Below, piece after piece: positions 1 to 8,658 of a stretch of 44,905 nt of DNA. Numbering within the stretch: position 1 is the first letter of the stretch; each line of letters starts with the position of its first letter. The notes under the pieces are model-generated. The model was not told where the DNA came from, made no database searches, and was given only the letters and a program-made list of their open reading frames with translations. The stretch spans positions 1-44,905 of the forward strand of contig CAKZQF010000224.1 in the NCBI GenBank assembly GCA_937139475.1, read 5' to 3'. A program made the translations under genes and the position numbers. The stretch is from an uncultured Gammaproteobacteria bacterium (lineage in GTDB: Bacteria; Pseudomonadota; Gammaproteobacteria; Enterobacterales; Psychrobiaceae).

Positions 1-108
1 GCCAACACCCTCGCCTCAAAATCAATCAACAGCGATATCACTCAAGCAAGTGTTGAGCTGAAAGTGTTGATTGAACAGATGCGGGAGCAGATCCAAAATA
101 TCGAATAA
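1..108 (+). CDS. 3' end of a helical protein, possibly a methyl-accepting chemotaxis protein (partial)
   Basis: An open frame runs from the first base to TAA at 106-108 and gives 35 residues, beginning ANTLASKSINS and ending MREQIQNIE. The segment is polar and helix-forming, with a heptad-like pattern, as seen at the C-terminal tail of chemoreceptors. No diagnostic motif lies within this fragment, so the family is a guess. The true start lies outside the window. The next gene is convergent (minus strand, stop at 262). Confidence 0.35.
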   Translation, partial: ANTLASKSINSDITQASVELKVLIEQMREQIQNIE

Positions 109-109
109 T

Positions 110-162
110 CTCTCTACTAAGGGAATTAGCATTATTAGCGCTTACAATCCTAGAGTAGAGAG
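110..162. repeat. 9-bp inverted repeat with 35-nt spacer downstream of the first gene
   Basis: CTCTCTACT (110-118) is the exact reverse complement of AGTAGAGAG (154-162). It starts two bases after the stop codon of the partial gene and sits between two convergent genes. The 35-nt spacer and missing T-run make it atypical for an intrinsic terminator. It could be a long-loop terminator or an mRNA 3'-end structure. Confidence 0.35.
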
Positions 163-261
163 GCGTACAAACCAAAACCGTTAACTAGATTGGAAGGCAA
201 TGTTGTGACTGCCCTACAGGTTTTAGTTCGGTACCTATCATTTGAGTTCTTGCATATTGCA

Positions 262-1977
262 TTACGCAGTTGCTTGGCTGCAATCGGTTAGCTCAATCAT
301 TGAAGAAGCCACTGACACTCTGTTACGGCCATTTTCTTTGGAGCGATATAGCGCTTTGTCTGCTCTGGCAATGATTTTCATCATCGAGTCCTCATCATGA
401 TAATATTCGGCAAGACCAACACTGATTGTTAATTGATGTTTGTCTCCATTGTGCTCAAAAGAATGGGACGCTACTTTTGTCCTTAACTTTTCGGCGACTG
501 CCGTTGCATCGACAATATTGGTACTAGGCATTAGTATGGCGAACTCTTCACCGCCGTAGCGGCTAATAATGTCACAGCTTCGTAATTGCCCCCGCAGTAA
601 TTCGGCAATGCCTGAAAGTACAATATCACCAAAAGGGTGGCCAAAGTTGTCGTTGATTGGCTTAAAGTGGTCTATATCCACCATGACAAAGCTAAGTGGC
701 TTTTTATATCTATTGGCCTCAGCAACACAGTATTCTCCCCTTTCAATTAAATGTCGATGATTATAGAGCCCAGTCATTTCATCCCGGATTGATAGTTCGT
801 ACAATTTAGCATTCTTATCTATCAGATCATCGCGCATGACTTTAATGTTCTGAGTCATATCATAAAATTTCATTGCCAGAAGCTCTAACTCATCACCGCT
901 TTTTATACTCTTGATATCGATATCAAAGTGACCAGTGTTGATAACATCGATGCACGACATCATATTATTCAATGGCCTAGTTATAAAATAGGCCATCAGT
1001 GTTGAGATAAAGAAAATGACGACTATGGTACTGAAAAGTAACATATATGATTGTGCTTTTAAGTGTTGAATATGGCTAAATGCCTCGGTCAATTTTTTCT
1101 CAGCCACCAACAAATATTCGAAGTCATCTACCCGGATAATTATTGAAACCCCCGCAACCGAATCACCATCATTATTTTGCCATATTGTGTTGGTTTCCTT
1201 ATTAAATTGTTGAGCTTGTTCGATTGGATAAATATCTAATACTTGTTGAGTGTGACTCGCCTCCTCGATTGATGAAGAGGTGACTAGCTTGCCATTAAAG
1301 TCCGCAAGATAGACACTTTCCGCTTTTGATAGCTTGTTGTATCTTGTGTTTCCGCTGAGTTCAAAGACTAAATCCCCCGAGAACAGCTCTTTTAGTTTGT
1401 CCATTCGATAATGGTTCACTAATACACCGATTGTTGATAACGGGTTGCCAATTTTAGTTAATGGCATCGCGATAGAGCCAACTAATTGGCCACTGGAATC
1501 ATGACTGACACTAGAGACATACATGCCTTTAATTCCCTGACGATAATAAGACTGATCGAACTCTGCTATGCCAATACGTTCCTGTTTAGTCGATGCAACG
1601 ATGTTTCCATTGATGTCAAAAACATCGATATACAGCAAGTCACTTTGTGTCGTCAGTTTGTTGTTAAGTAAATGTTCCGTCAACGAGTTCAGCACCGAAG
1701 GCTCGTCATTCATAACCTCTAGCGCATTTTTAATATAGCCATCAGAGGAGAAGTCCCGTGTATTGGTTTTGAGTGTTTCCAGATATAGATAAACCTGGCC
1801 AGCCTTATACTCGGCACTTTGATACAACCCCGATAACGTGCTTTTTTTAAGTGCATCCTCTGCTGCCAAAAATGACATCCAATTTAGAATCAGCAATGGG
1901 CATAACGCCACAAAGAATAGCAGTAGCGTTAGCTTCGTCCTGATTGATAGGCCTATAAATGGCTTAATTGCTACCAT
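262..1977 (-). CDS. Membrane-bound diguanylate cyclase (periplasmic sensor, HAMP, GGDEF)
   Basis: This protein makes c-di-GMP from two GTP. Its 571 residues comprise TM1 at about 14-36, a periplasmic Cache-like sensor at about 40-305, TM2 at about 311-333, a HAMP linker at about 334-387 and a GGDEF domain at about 395-555. The active site reads RYGGEEF at about 472-478. An RSCD I-site lies five residues before GGEEF, so product inhibition is expected. It is the last gene of a three-gene minus-strand operon. Its ATG is 3 bp after the MCP stop, and its Shine-Dalgarno (GAGGT) lies inside the last codons of the MCP gene, which points to translational coupling. The catalytic residues look intact. 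The ligand of the sensor domain is unknown. Confidence 0.92.
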   Translation of the reverse strand: MVAIKPFIGLSIRTKLTLLLFFVALCPLLILNWMSFLAAEDALKKSTLSGLYQSAEYKAGQVYLYLETLKTNTRDFSSDGYIKNALEVMNDEPSVLNSLTEHLLNNKLTTQSDLLYIDVFDINGNIVASTKQERIGIAEFDQSYYRQGIKGMYVSSVSHDSSGQLVGSIAMPLTKIGNPLSTIGVLVNHYRMDKLKELFSGDLVFELSGNTRYNKLSKAESVYLADFNGKLVTSSSIEEASHTQQVLDIYPIEQAQQFNKETNTIWQNNDGDSVAGVSIIIRVDDFEYLLVAEKKLTEAFSHIQHLKAQSYMLLFSTIVVIFFISTLMAYFITRPLNNMMSCIDVINTGHFDIDIKSIKSGDELELLAMKFYDMTQNIKVMRDDLIDKNAKLYELSIRDEMTGLYNHRHLIERGEYCVAEANRYKKPLSFVMVDIDHFKPINDNFGHPFGDIVLSGIAELLRGQLRSCDIISRYGGEEFAILMPSTNIVDATAVAEKLRTKVASHSFEHNGDKHQLTISVGLAEYYHDEDSMMKIIARADKALYRSKENGRNRVSVASSMIELTDCSQATA

Positions 1978-1980
1978 AAG

Positions 1981-3999
1981 CTACACCTCAAATTGTGCAA
2001 TCATTCGACCCATATCTGCCGCTAGACTACCTGTTTGGCTAGCCGCTGACGCTGTTTCCCGCGAGAGGGTAAATATGACTTCAACATTATCGTTTATATT
2101 TCCAATGTTTTGATTGATCTCTTTAGTGGCTACATTTTGTTGTTCTGAAGCGACTGCAATTTGAGTGTTGCCATCACGAATGGTAGATACGGTTTGAGAT
2201 ATTTCCTTCAAATAAGAGCTAGCATTATCGGCTTTGTCCAAACAGTTTTGCGCAAGTTCATGGCTGCTGCCCATCATTTGCACGGCATCGGCTGCGCCAA
2301 TCTTCAAGAGTTCAAGCACCGACCTAATTTCTTCGGTTGATTCTTGTGTTCGAGCCGCCAAGGTACGAACCTCGTCAGCTACAACAGCAAAGCCGCGCCC
2401 TTGCTCTCCTGCTCGTGCCGCTTCAATTGCCGCATTGAGCGCCAGTAAGTTCGTTTGGTCCGCAATACTACTAATCACAGCAACGATACCGTCAACGCCC
2501 TCGGTATCACTACCAAGCTTATTGATTGAGTTTGTCGCTGTATTAATGTTTTGTACCAGCGCACCAATGCTGTCAAATGTTTCACTGACGGCACCAGCCC
2601 CTCGGTTGGATGCTACGGCAGCTTCTTGGGCAGAGGTCGACGCCAGAGATGTGTTTTGTGCAACTTCTTGTACTGTTTCACCCATTTGACACATCGCAAC
2701 AACAACTTGCTCCGTTTCTCGTTGCTGGTTTTCGACTGATTTATGTGTTTGTTCGGTTGCTTTGTTTAATTGTACTGCTGCGGCTGAGAGCTCAGTTCCG
2801 ACCGTTCCAACTTTGGTAATGATGTTTCTTAAACTACTCGTCATTTCATTTTGTGTTGAAATAAGTTGTGATATCTCATCTTTCGTACGAGTTTCTAAAG
2901 GCTGTCCGGTTAAGACGCCATTGGAAATCTCTTTAGCCCTGGTTACTGCTGCATTGATAGGAACTGTAATTGAACGGCTCAGCGTTAACGATACGATAAC
3001 GGCAATCATTAAAGTCACTATGGTGCCAATAATCATAACTAATGTTAGTAAGGTCATTTTATCAATTAGTGTCTGACTATCTTGCTGGGCCAATTGGCTT
3101 TGTGATTGCTGTATGTTTTTAAGAATCTCTGATATTTTTTGTGCTCTAGGAGCAGCCTTTGTCGATAACCAATAGTTAGCCAGGTTCCAATCCGGTTTGG
3201 TTCTTAGGGTGAACATTTGTTCAGGTAGTGGTGCAAATTCCCCTCTGAATGTCTGGTAGTCCTGCCAGTGTTTGTGCTGTATTGCTGATAGCTGATGTTG
3301 TCGCTCATTTATTTGTGAGAAACGCTGGCTGTTTGCTTGCCAGGTTTTAGAGAATTTTTCTAGAAAAACGCGCTCCCCCGTTAAAAGATAGGCCCTAATA
3401 TTAGCTAGACCCAACGCAAATGAGCCACGACTATCAGCAAATAGCTTTAGTAGCTCTTTACGCTCCTTTGTCGCTGGTAACATCGACTCTTCGTTTATTA
3501 AGGCGGTTATTGCATCAATGACTTTTGAGGCCAGCGGCGCAGCAACCGTTGATAATATGTTAGTGGACGCGATATTTGTAGCCTGATGGGCAACCTCTTC
3601 AATCTCTTTTTGTGCAACTCTGAACTCCTCGATCAACACTTTCAATTGCGCGAGTTGAGCCAAATCTTGTTTTTCACTCCACTGAGAAGACAGCTTGGTA
3701 AGTGATACCATGGCTAAATCTATCTCTTGCCAACTTAAGGCTCGCTCATTGGTAAATAGGCTGGCTTTGGCGGGGTCTTTACCCAAGATCATATATCCGC
3801 GCAACCCGGCAAGGCTGCGATTAATGCCAGATTTTAAGTTCTCACCAGCAAGCACGGTTGGTTGGCGAAGGTTTAATACGCGATTTTGAATCGAAGTTGT
3901 TTGATTTATTTGATACCAAGTATTGAACGATACAAGAATCATCACGAGTGCCACAACGGCAAAAGAAAGCAGTAATTTATTGCGAATTGATATATTCAT
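1981..3999 (-). CDS. Methyl-accepting chemotaxis protein with large periplasmic helical sensor
   Basis: This is a chemoreceptor signalling to CheA/CheW. I place the start at 3999 (MNISIRNKLLL), not at the in-frame ATG eight codons upstream. A GGAG sits eight bases before the internal ATG, and this gives a clean N-terminal membrane anchor. The protein is then 672 residues. TM1 lies at about 5-25, a long helical periplasmic region of about 290 residues follows, TM2 is at about 320-342, then HAMP and the signalling hairpin. The hairpin tip is conserved around IADQTNLLALNAAIEAARAG with GRGFAVVADEVR. No C-terminal NWETF-like tether is present. The upstream EAL gene stops 1 bp before this ATG, and the GGDEF gene starts 3 bp after this stop, so the receptor lies between a c-di-GMP hydrolase and a synthase. 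Confidence 0.93.
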   Translation of the reverse strand: MNISIRNKLLLSFAVVALVMILVSFNTWYQINQTTSIQNRVLNLRQPTVLAGENLKSGINRSLAGLRGYMILGKDPAKASLFTNERALSWQEIDLAMVSLTKLSSQWSEKQDLAQLAQLKVLIEEFRVAQKEIEEVAHQATNIASTNILSTVAAPLASKVIDAITALINEESMLPATKERKELLKLFADSRGSFALGLANIRAYLLTGERVFLEKFSKTWQANSQRFSQINERQHQLSAIQHKHWQDYQTFRGEFAPLPEQMFTLRTKPDWNLANYWLSTKAAPRAQKISEILKNIQQSQSQLAQQDSQTLIDKMTLLTLVMIIGTIVTLMIAVIVSLTLSRSITVPINAAVTRAKEISNGVLTGQPLETRTKDEISQLISTQNEMTSSLRNIITKVGTVGTELSAAAVQLNKATEQTHKSVENQQRETEQVVVAMCQMGETVQEVAQNTSLASTSAQEAAVASNRGAGAVSETFDSIGALVQNINTATNSINKLGSDTEGVDGIVAVISSIADQTNLLALNAAIEAARAGEQGRGFAVVADEVRTLAARTQESTEEIRSVLELLKIGAADAVQMMGSSHELAQNCLDKADNASSYLKEISQTVSTIRDGNTQIAVASEQQNVATKEINQNIGNINDNVEVIFTLSRETASAASQTGSLAADMGRMIAQFEV

Positions 4000-4000
4000 T

Positions 4001-5032
4001 TTATCCAACTCCGTTTGATGCAAATTTTAAGTTCAAGAGTGATGCCTGTGGCTTAAGGTTGTTGCGATTAAATTGCATGAGATTTAGAAGAGAAGGACGT
4101 TGATAAAGGTAACCCTGGACCAACACCCCAGACAAGCCACTGCCCACAATAAGTTTATGCTGGAGTTCATTTTCGACCCCCTCAATCACAGTGGTGACAC
4201 CAATACGAGTACATAACTGAATCATCGATATGAGGGTGTCTAGTTTTCTGGTGTTTGATTCAATGCCAGTAACTAGGCTGCGGTCTATTTTTACCAAATC
4301 GACATCAAAATTATTAATATAATCAAGTGTTGAATAACCAGCGCCAAAATCGTCCATGGCGATCTTTATTCCTTGGGAACGAATTTGGCTAAAGTGCTCA
4401 CTAGCTTCATCAATAGAGATTGGTAATGAGTCTGTTTCAGTTGATTCAAAGATAAATTTTGAACGATCAATTCCACTGTTATCGATAAGTTCAAGTAAAT
4501 GTTGTATCAAGCCTGAATCGGTGATTTGGGGTAAATTGAGGTTAATTGAGAAAAATATATTTTTGTATCGATGATTATTTTTACGCAAAAATTCAATTAA
4601 ATTTTCGGTAACGTAGGCTGCAATATCAAACAGGTATTCGTTCTGGCTAGCTAGCTCGATAATTTTTAATGGGCTTATCTCACCATACTTGTTATCTGCC
4701 CAGCGCAACAGAATTTCTACTATTTTTAATTCACCGTTGTGCAAGTCAAATATCGGTTGAGCGGCAAGTTGCAATTCTTTGTTTATAACCGCATTTTTTA
4801 GTTCTACAAATAACTTGTCATCGCAAGCAGCTGTAGAATGCGCCCCCCGAGCGCCATGATAGGGTTGCCAGCTGACTCTTTTGTCTAGGGGGAAAGCATT
4901 TTCTACCTTTGACAGCAGGTCAGTGTTTATATATTGAATACACCCTCGTTCATCTGTTAGTAATACCGGAGAGCCGGAACTATCGCAAAAACATTCAAAT
5001 AACGCCTCTTCGAATCCAAACTTATTGTGCAT
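4001..5032 (-). CDS. EAL-domain c-di-GMP phosphodiesterase with short N-terminal PAS-like segment
   Basis: First gene of the operon (343 aa), predicted to hydrolyse c-di-GMP to pGpG. Residues about 15-75 resemble a shortened PAS fold. The EAL domain spans about 80-325. The signature motif is EIL instead of EAL, but the metal and catalytic positions remain: the Glu itself, Asn in SINLN, both Glu in ESTE, Asp-Asp in MDDFGAGYS, Lys in VKIDRS, Glu in EGVEN and Gln in QGYLYQRP. It is therefore probably active. No membrane segment is seen, so it should be cytoplasmic. The start is supported by AAGGAT eight bases before the ATG. Its promoter should lie in the 5033-5394 divergent region. Confidence 0.88.
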   Translation of the reverse strand: MHNKFGFEEALFECFCDSSGSPVLLTDERGCIQYINTDLLSKVENAFPLDKRVSWQPYHGARGAHSTAACDDKLFVELKNAVINKELQLAAQPIFDLHNGELKIVEILLRWADNKYGEISPLKIIELASQNEYLFDIAAYVTENLIEFLRKNNHRYKNIFFSINLNLPQITDSGLIQHLLELIDNSGIDRSKFIFESTETDSLPISIDEASEHFSQIRSQGIKIAMDDFGAGYSTLDYINNFDVDLVKIDRSLVTGIESNTRKLDTLISMIQLCTRIGVTTVIEGVENELQHKLIVGSGLSGVLVQGYLYQRPSLLNLMQFNRNNLKPQASLLNLKFASNGVG

Positions 5033-5394
5033 TGTTTAATCCTTTAGTTATTTTTTTAAACAGTGGATTCGTTCATTTGGTCGTTACTGCTCATGTCGGG
5101 CCAGATCTAGCTGCAGTTGTAGAATCCTATGTCGAACAACACAATAGTGTTTTTGAGATTAAAAAACATCCACTTGAAAAAAATCGGGAGAAACTCCCGA
5201 GTTTTGACTACTCAATGGGTGCTAAAATTGACTTGAATCAATGGCTTCAAATGAAAAATTGGTTACAAAAGAGCAACTAGTTTATCCATAACTCTGGTTT
5301 TGCGCGTTGCTATCTAATTGATTTTTTTCCTGTGAAGCTAGGTGTTTGCTAAGTTTTATAGAATATTGTTCAGTTTTAATTTGGATGTAATAAA
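5033..5394. other. Divergent intergenic region between the EAL operon and the NIT-kinase gene
   Basis: This 362-bp gap must hold the promoters for both the minus-strand PDE-MCP-DGC operon and the plus-strand histidine kinase. It is AT-rich at both ends. I could not assign -35/-10 boxes with confidence. The middle carries a short open frame with protein-like composition, listed separately. No strong hairpin was noticed. Confidence 0.5.
5041..5280 (+). pseudogene. Possible gene remnant or small ORF of unknown function
   Basis: A plus-strand frame open from before 5041 to TAG at 5278-5280 encodes about 79 residues in the intergenic region, with segments such as HVGPDLAAVVESYVEQHN and IDLNQWLQMKNWLQ. 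The composition is ordinary and protein-like, unlike the low-complexity flanks. There is no ATG near the 5' end. The best candidate start is TTG at 5077, with only a weak TGGA upstream. It may be the 3' remnant of a deleted gene, a small TTG-started gene, or chance. I do not recognise a family. Confidence 0.25.
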
Positions 5395-7884
5395 TTGAAT
5401 AAATTTATGAAGTTTATAGTTTGTTTATTTCTTAAAGATAATACTCCACAATCCGCTTCGGTGGCTGACTTACAATCTAGAAGACACAAAGCTAAAGTCA
5501 GTTTCTTGTTTCTTATACCTTTGTTGTTCTTTATCGTTGCCTCATCGGTCCATATCGTAAGACTCTCGCAACATGCACAGCAGCATGCAAGATTAAATTC
5601 ACTGACAAATCAGACAATTGCTTTAACAGAGCTACTCCATGAACTGCAGAAAGAGCGAGGGATATCGGGAATTTACCTTTCTAGCACCGGGAAAAAGTTT
5701 TCTAGCAATTTGAAAAAACAATGGCAAGCGACTGATCATAAATTGATGTTCGCACAGCGGTTGAGTGGCGAACTTGATAAAACACCGCGCAATATTGAAA
5801 TTAGCAATGGTTTGCTTCTACTAAACGAAGAACTAAAAAAACTTGCCAGTTTGCGCCAGCAGATTGAACATTTTAACATTGATATAAAGTATTCCCTTAA
5901 ATCTTATAATCTGATTAATGCAACGTTACTAGACATTATTTCAAAGATGGCAAAAGAAGTCGTTGGGGTAGATTTGGAGCGGCGGTTTCTGGCCTATGTG
6001 AGTTTTATTAATGAGAAAGAGCGAGTAGGCATCGAGCGAGCCGTATTAGGTACTGCATTTACCTTGGATTATCTTTCCGCTGAAAACTATCAGTATTTTG
6101 TTCAATTAGAAACAGAACAAAACTTGTTTCGTCAGCAATTTTTATCCCTCGCAAGTGAGCACTTTATTCGTCAATATCATGTTATGTCACACAGCACTAG
6201 CCACGAAAAAGTTCAAGCTTATCGCGACCTCGTACACCGCAAAGTAAACAAGCTATCGTTGGGAGTTGATTCGGCAAAATGGTTCGACATTATTAGCAAT
6301 AAGATAAATCAATTCCAAAAGCTAGAGCAAAAAATAGCCCAGGAACTTTTAGCCAAATCCCAGCGTAGTAAAACAGATAGCGAAACAGAGAAGTGGCTGT
6401 GGATCAGCGCAGTGTTTTTTATCACACTGTTTTGCGTAATCGGAGCATTAGTTCTGATAAGAAATATCAATGGTGCTTTTAGTCGCCGCCTCAATGAATA
6501 TAGTACTTTATTTGAAAATAGTGCAGAAGGAATGGTGGTGATAGATCCCGTTGACCAGAGTATTATTTTATCTAATGACCAGTTTTCGGCAATAACGGGT
6601 TATACCCGACCTCAGATATCTAAGCTTAAATTTTTTGATTTCTTCATGCTGGAGGGCCGCAAACACACTGCCCTACTTTTTGACCCCAAAGGCAGTAGCG
6701 AAATACAGTTTATCGAAAAGCTGGAGTTAGTTAGGGGCGATGACGAGATAGTATATGTTGAGCTATCTACTTTTCCGATTTTAATCAGAAACAAAAACTA
6801 TATTGCTGTAAACACCAAGGATATAGGGGAAAGGCTGAAGGCCGAGCTAAACTTTAAAAAATCACAACAGGCAACAAAAGTGGTATTAGATAGCCTTAAC
6901 TGCGCGGTAAATCTCACGGATATTGAGACCAATAAATCAGTTTTCCTCAATAAAATGGCAAGTGAGATATACCGCGATAAAGAGCAAGTGGAACCTGTTT
7001 GGTCATTATTGTCCCCCCCGTCGCTTAGTTTGGGTCAACCGATGTACTCGAATTTTGATTCAGAGCTGTGTGAGCAAGTATTTAACAAAAGCCGTAAGCG
7101 GTGGTATCAGGTTACGAGCAAGAGCATTAAATGGCATGACAAAAAAACATTCAATTTACGTGTGCTTGAAGATATTACCGAGCGTTATGATACTGAGCAA
7201 AAAAATAAAAATTTATTGGTTGAGATAAGGCAACTATCACTGAGAAACTACAGTCTTCAGGAGAAAGAGCGCAAACAACTTGCCGCCGAGTTGCATGATG
7301 AGCTAGGGCAGTTAATGACTGGAATCATGCTTCAGGCCGATTATATTCATCGGGTTGTTGAAGGACATAGCCCCCATATCGAGGCACCTGTGCAGAGCAT
7401 TATTCAAACGACTAAGACACTTATGACCTCAGTTCAGAGAATAACCAATGAATTACGTCCTGTGCTATTAGATCATTTGGGGCTATCCGAAGCACTAAGT
7501 GAGTTGGTGCTACAGTGGCAACAGGTTAATCGTAGTATCTTCTATCAATTTATAGCTGAAGATAGTTTCGAGCAAATACCGGATCAGATCTGCATCAATG
7601 CTTACCGAATCATTCAAGAATGCTTAACCAATATTAGTAAGCACTCCAAAGCAACTATGGTTACTGTCTCACTAAAGCTTGAAGAAGCCCCCACCCATGC
7701 CGACTGTACCTCATTGGTTTTACATATAAGTGACAACGGTGTTGGTTTTAATAAAGACAAAGCACACTTTAATGGTATGGGGTTAATCAATATGCGGGAA
7801 AGGGTAGAAGCTCTTGGTGGTACCTTTAGATTATTAAACAAACCTGGTAAAGGCGTAGATACCCTAGCCTATATTCCAGTTTAA
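5395..7884 (+). CDS. NarX-like sensor histidine kinase with NIT (nitrate/nitrite-sensing type) domain
   Basis: Membrane sensor kinase of 829 residues. TM1 is at about 32-54. The periplasmic NIT-type helical domain at about 60-300 includes LLHELQKERGISGIYLSS and a downstream INEKERVGIERA segment. TM2 is at about 337-358, PAS at about 368-485, and a second PAS-like region at about 490-605. The HisKA_3 dimerisation domain contains ELHDELGQ, with the phospho-acceptor His near 636. A HATPase_c domain at about 725-829 has NISKHS, DNGVGF and GMGLINMRERVEALGG. The start is TTG with GGATG seven bases upstream; an ATG four codons later has no visible ribosome site. The cognate regulator follows after 17 bp. 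NIT domains are associated with nitrate/nitrite sensing in some proteins, but the signal here is not proven. Confidence 0.92.
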   Translation: MNKFMKFIVCLFLKDNTPQSASVADLQSRRHKAKVSFLFLIPLLFFIVASSVHIVRLSQHAQQHARLNSLTNQTIALTELLHELQKERGISGIYLSSTGKKFSSNLKKQWQATDHKLMFAQRLSGELDKTPRNIEISNGLLLLNEELKKLASLRQQIEHFNIDIKYSLKSYNLINATLLDIISKMAKEVVGVDLERRFLAYVSFINEKERVGIERAVLGTAFTLDYLSAENYQYFVQLETEQNLFRQQFLSLASEHFIRQYHVMSHSTSHEKVQAYRDLVHRKVNKLSLGVDSAKWFDIISNKINQFQKLEQKIAQELLAKSQRSKTDSETEKWLWISAVFFITLFCVIGALVLIRNINGAFSRRLNEYSTLFENSAEGMVVIDPVDQSIILSNDQFSAITGYTRPQISKLKFFDFFMLEGRKHTALLFDPKGSSEIQFIEKLELVRGDDEIVYVELSTFPILIRNKNYIAVNTKDIGERLKAELNFKKSQQATKVVLDSLNCAVNLTDIETNKSVFLNKMASEIYRDKEQVEPVWSLLSPPSLSLGQPMYSNFDSELCEQVFNKSRKRWYQVTSKSIKWHDKKTFNLRVLEDITERYDTEQKNKNLLVEIRQLSLRNYSLQEKERKQLAAELHDELGQLMTGIMLQADYIHRVVEGHSPHIEAPVQSIIQTTKTLMTSVQRITNELRPVLLDHLGLSEALSELVLQWQQVNRSIFYQFIAEDSFEQIPDQICINAYRIIQECLTNISKHSKATMVTVSLKLEEAPTHADCTSLVLHISDNGVGFNKDKAHFNGMGLINMRERVEALGGTFRLLNKPGKGVDTLAYIPV

Positions 7885-7901
7885 AAACCCTAGGAAGTAT
7901 T

Positions 7902-8531
7902 ATGATACTAGAGGTAATGTTGGCTGACGATCATGCCGTAGTTCGGGATGGTTTAAAACAATTATTGACTTTGGAAAAGCAATATCGGGTGATAGCTTCG
8001 GTTGGTTCTGCAGAAGAGATCATGGCTCAATGCCGCAACCGATTACCTGATTTAGTTATTTTGGATTTGTCGATGCCTGGCATGGGGGGGATTGAGGCAA
8101 CCCGCCGACTACTGTCTAAGTGGCCGAAATTAAAAATTATCATATTTAGTACTTATCAAAACCCTCGCCTGGTGCAACGGGTACTGAATTTAGGCGGCAG
8201 CGGATACATCACCAAAAATTCAGAAAGCCATGTCATTATAGAGGGAATAGCGGCTGTCATGGCGGGAAAGCAATTTGTTAGCCCGGATATTGATATTCTT
8301 CTTAATACAAAGCCTGTGGGCCAATTGTACAGCCTCACTCCCAAAGAGTTTGACATATTCCGCTGCATTGCTGATGGTCTTGGTAACAAGCAGATTTCAG
8401 AAAAACTATTCCTGTCTGAAAAGACAATAGCCAACAATATCAGTTTTATCAAAAAGAAGTTGAATGTTGATAGCACCACCGCTTTACTTCATATCGCGAT
8501 AAAAGAAGGTCTATTATTGACCGACTATTAA
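7902..8531 (+). CDS. LuxR/NarL-family response regulator
   Basis: Output partner of the upstream NIT-domain kinase (209 aa). The receiver domain at about 1-120 has the acidic pair in LADDHAVVRDG, the phospho-acceptor Asp at about 54 in VILDLSMPG, and a conserved Lys in GYITKNSE. The C-terminal GerE/LuxR helix-turn-helix at about 142-200 runs from SLTPKEFDIFRCIADG through KQISEKLFLSEKTIANNISF. AGGAAG lies just before the ATG. The 17-bp gap to the kinase gene and the hairpin downstream support a two-gene transcript. Its target genes cannot be read from the sequence. Confidence 0.93.
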   Translation: MILEVMLADDHAVVRDGLKQLLTLEKQYRVIASVGSAEEIMAQCRNRLPDLVILDLSMPGMGGIEATRRLLSKWPKLKIIIFSTYQNPRLVQRVLNLGGSGYITKNSESHVIIEGIAAVMAGKQFVSPDIDILLNTKPVGQLYSLTPKEFDIFRCIADGLGNKQISEKLFLSEKTIANNISFIKKKLNVDSTTALLHIAIKEGLLLTDY

Positions 8532-8618
8532 CCATGGACTATTTTCTCTTTTTCACACCCAGGTCAAAACATAGAATAACCCATTCAATGCTTTATAGGC
8601 GTATAAGCGTAAGTAAGA

Positions 8619-8651
8619 ATTGCTTTCCCGTTACCGGGAAAGCAATTTTAT
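8619..8651 (+). terminator. Intrinsic terminator after the two-component operon
   Basis: A perfect 12-bp stem, ATTGCTTTCCCG (8619-8630) and CGGGAAAGCAAT (8635-8646), closes a TTAC loop and is followed by TTTTA on the plus strand. It ends the kinase/regulator transcript. It lies 8 bp past the stop of the convergent lipoprotein gene and could also slow that transcript, although the minus side lacks a clear T-run. Confidence 0.85.
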
Positions 8652-8658
8652 AGCGAGG

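Noticed and set aside
2234..2689. 151-codon plus-strand open frame
   Set aside because: It lies wholly antisense within the conserved MCP signalling domain, whose minus-strand product is clear; no independent ribosome site or domain.
3999..4023. Longer MCP start at the ATG at 4023
   Set aside because: It overlaps the EAL gene end, and a GGAG is correctly placed before the ATG at 3999 instead.
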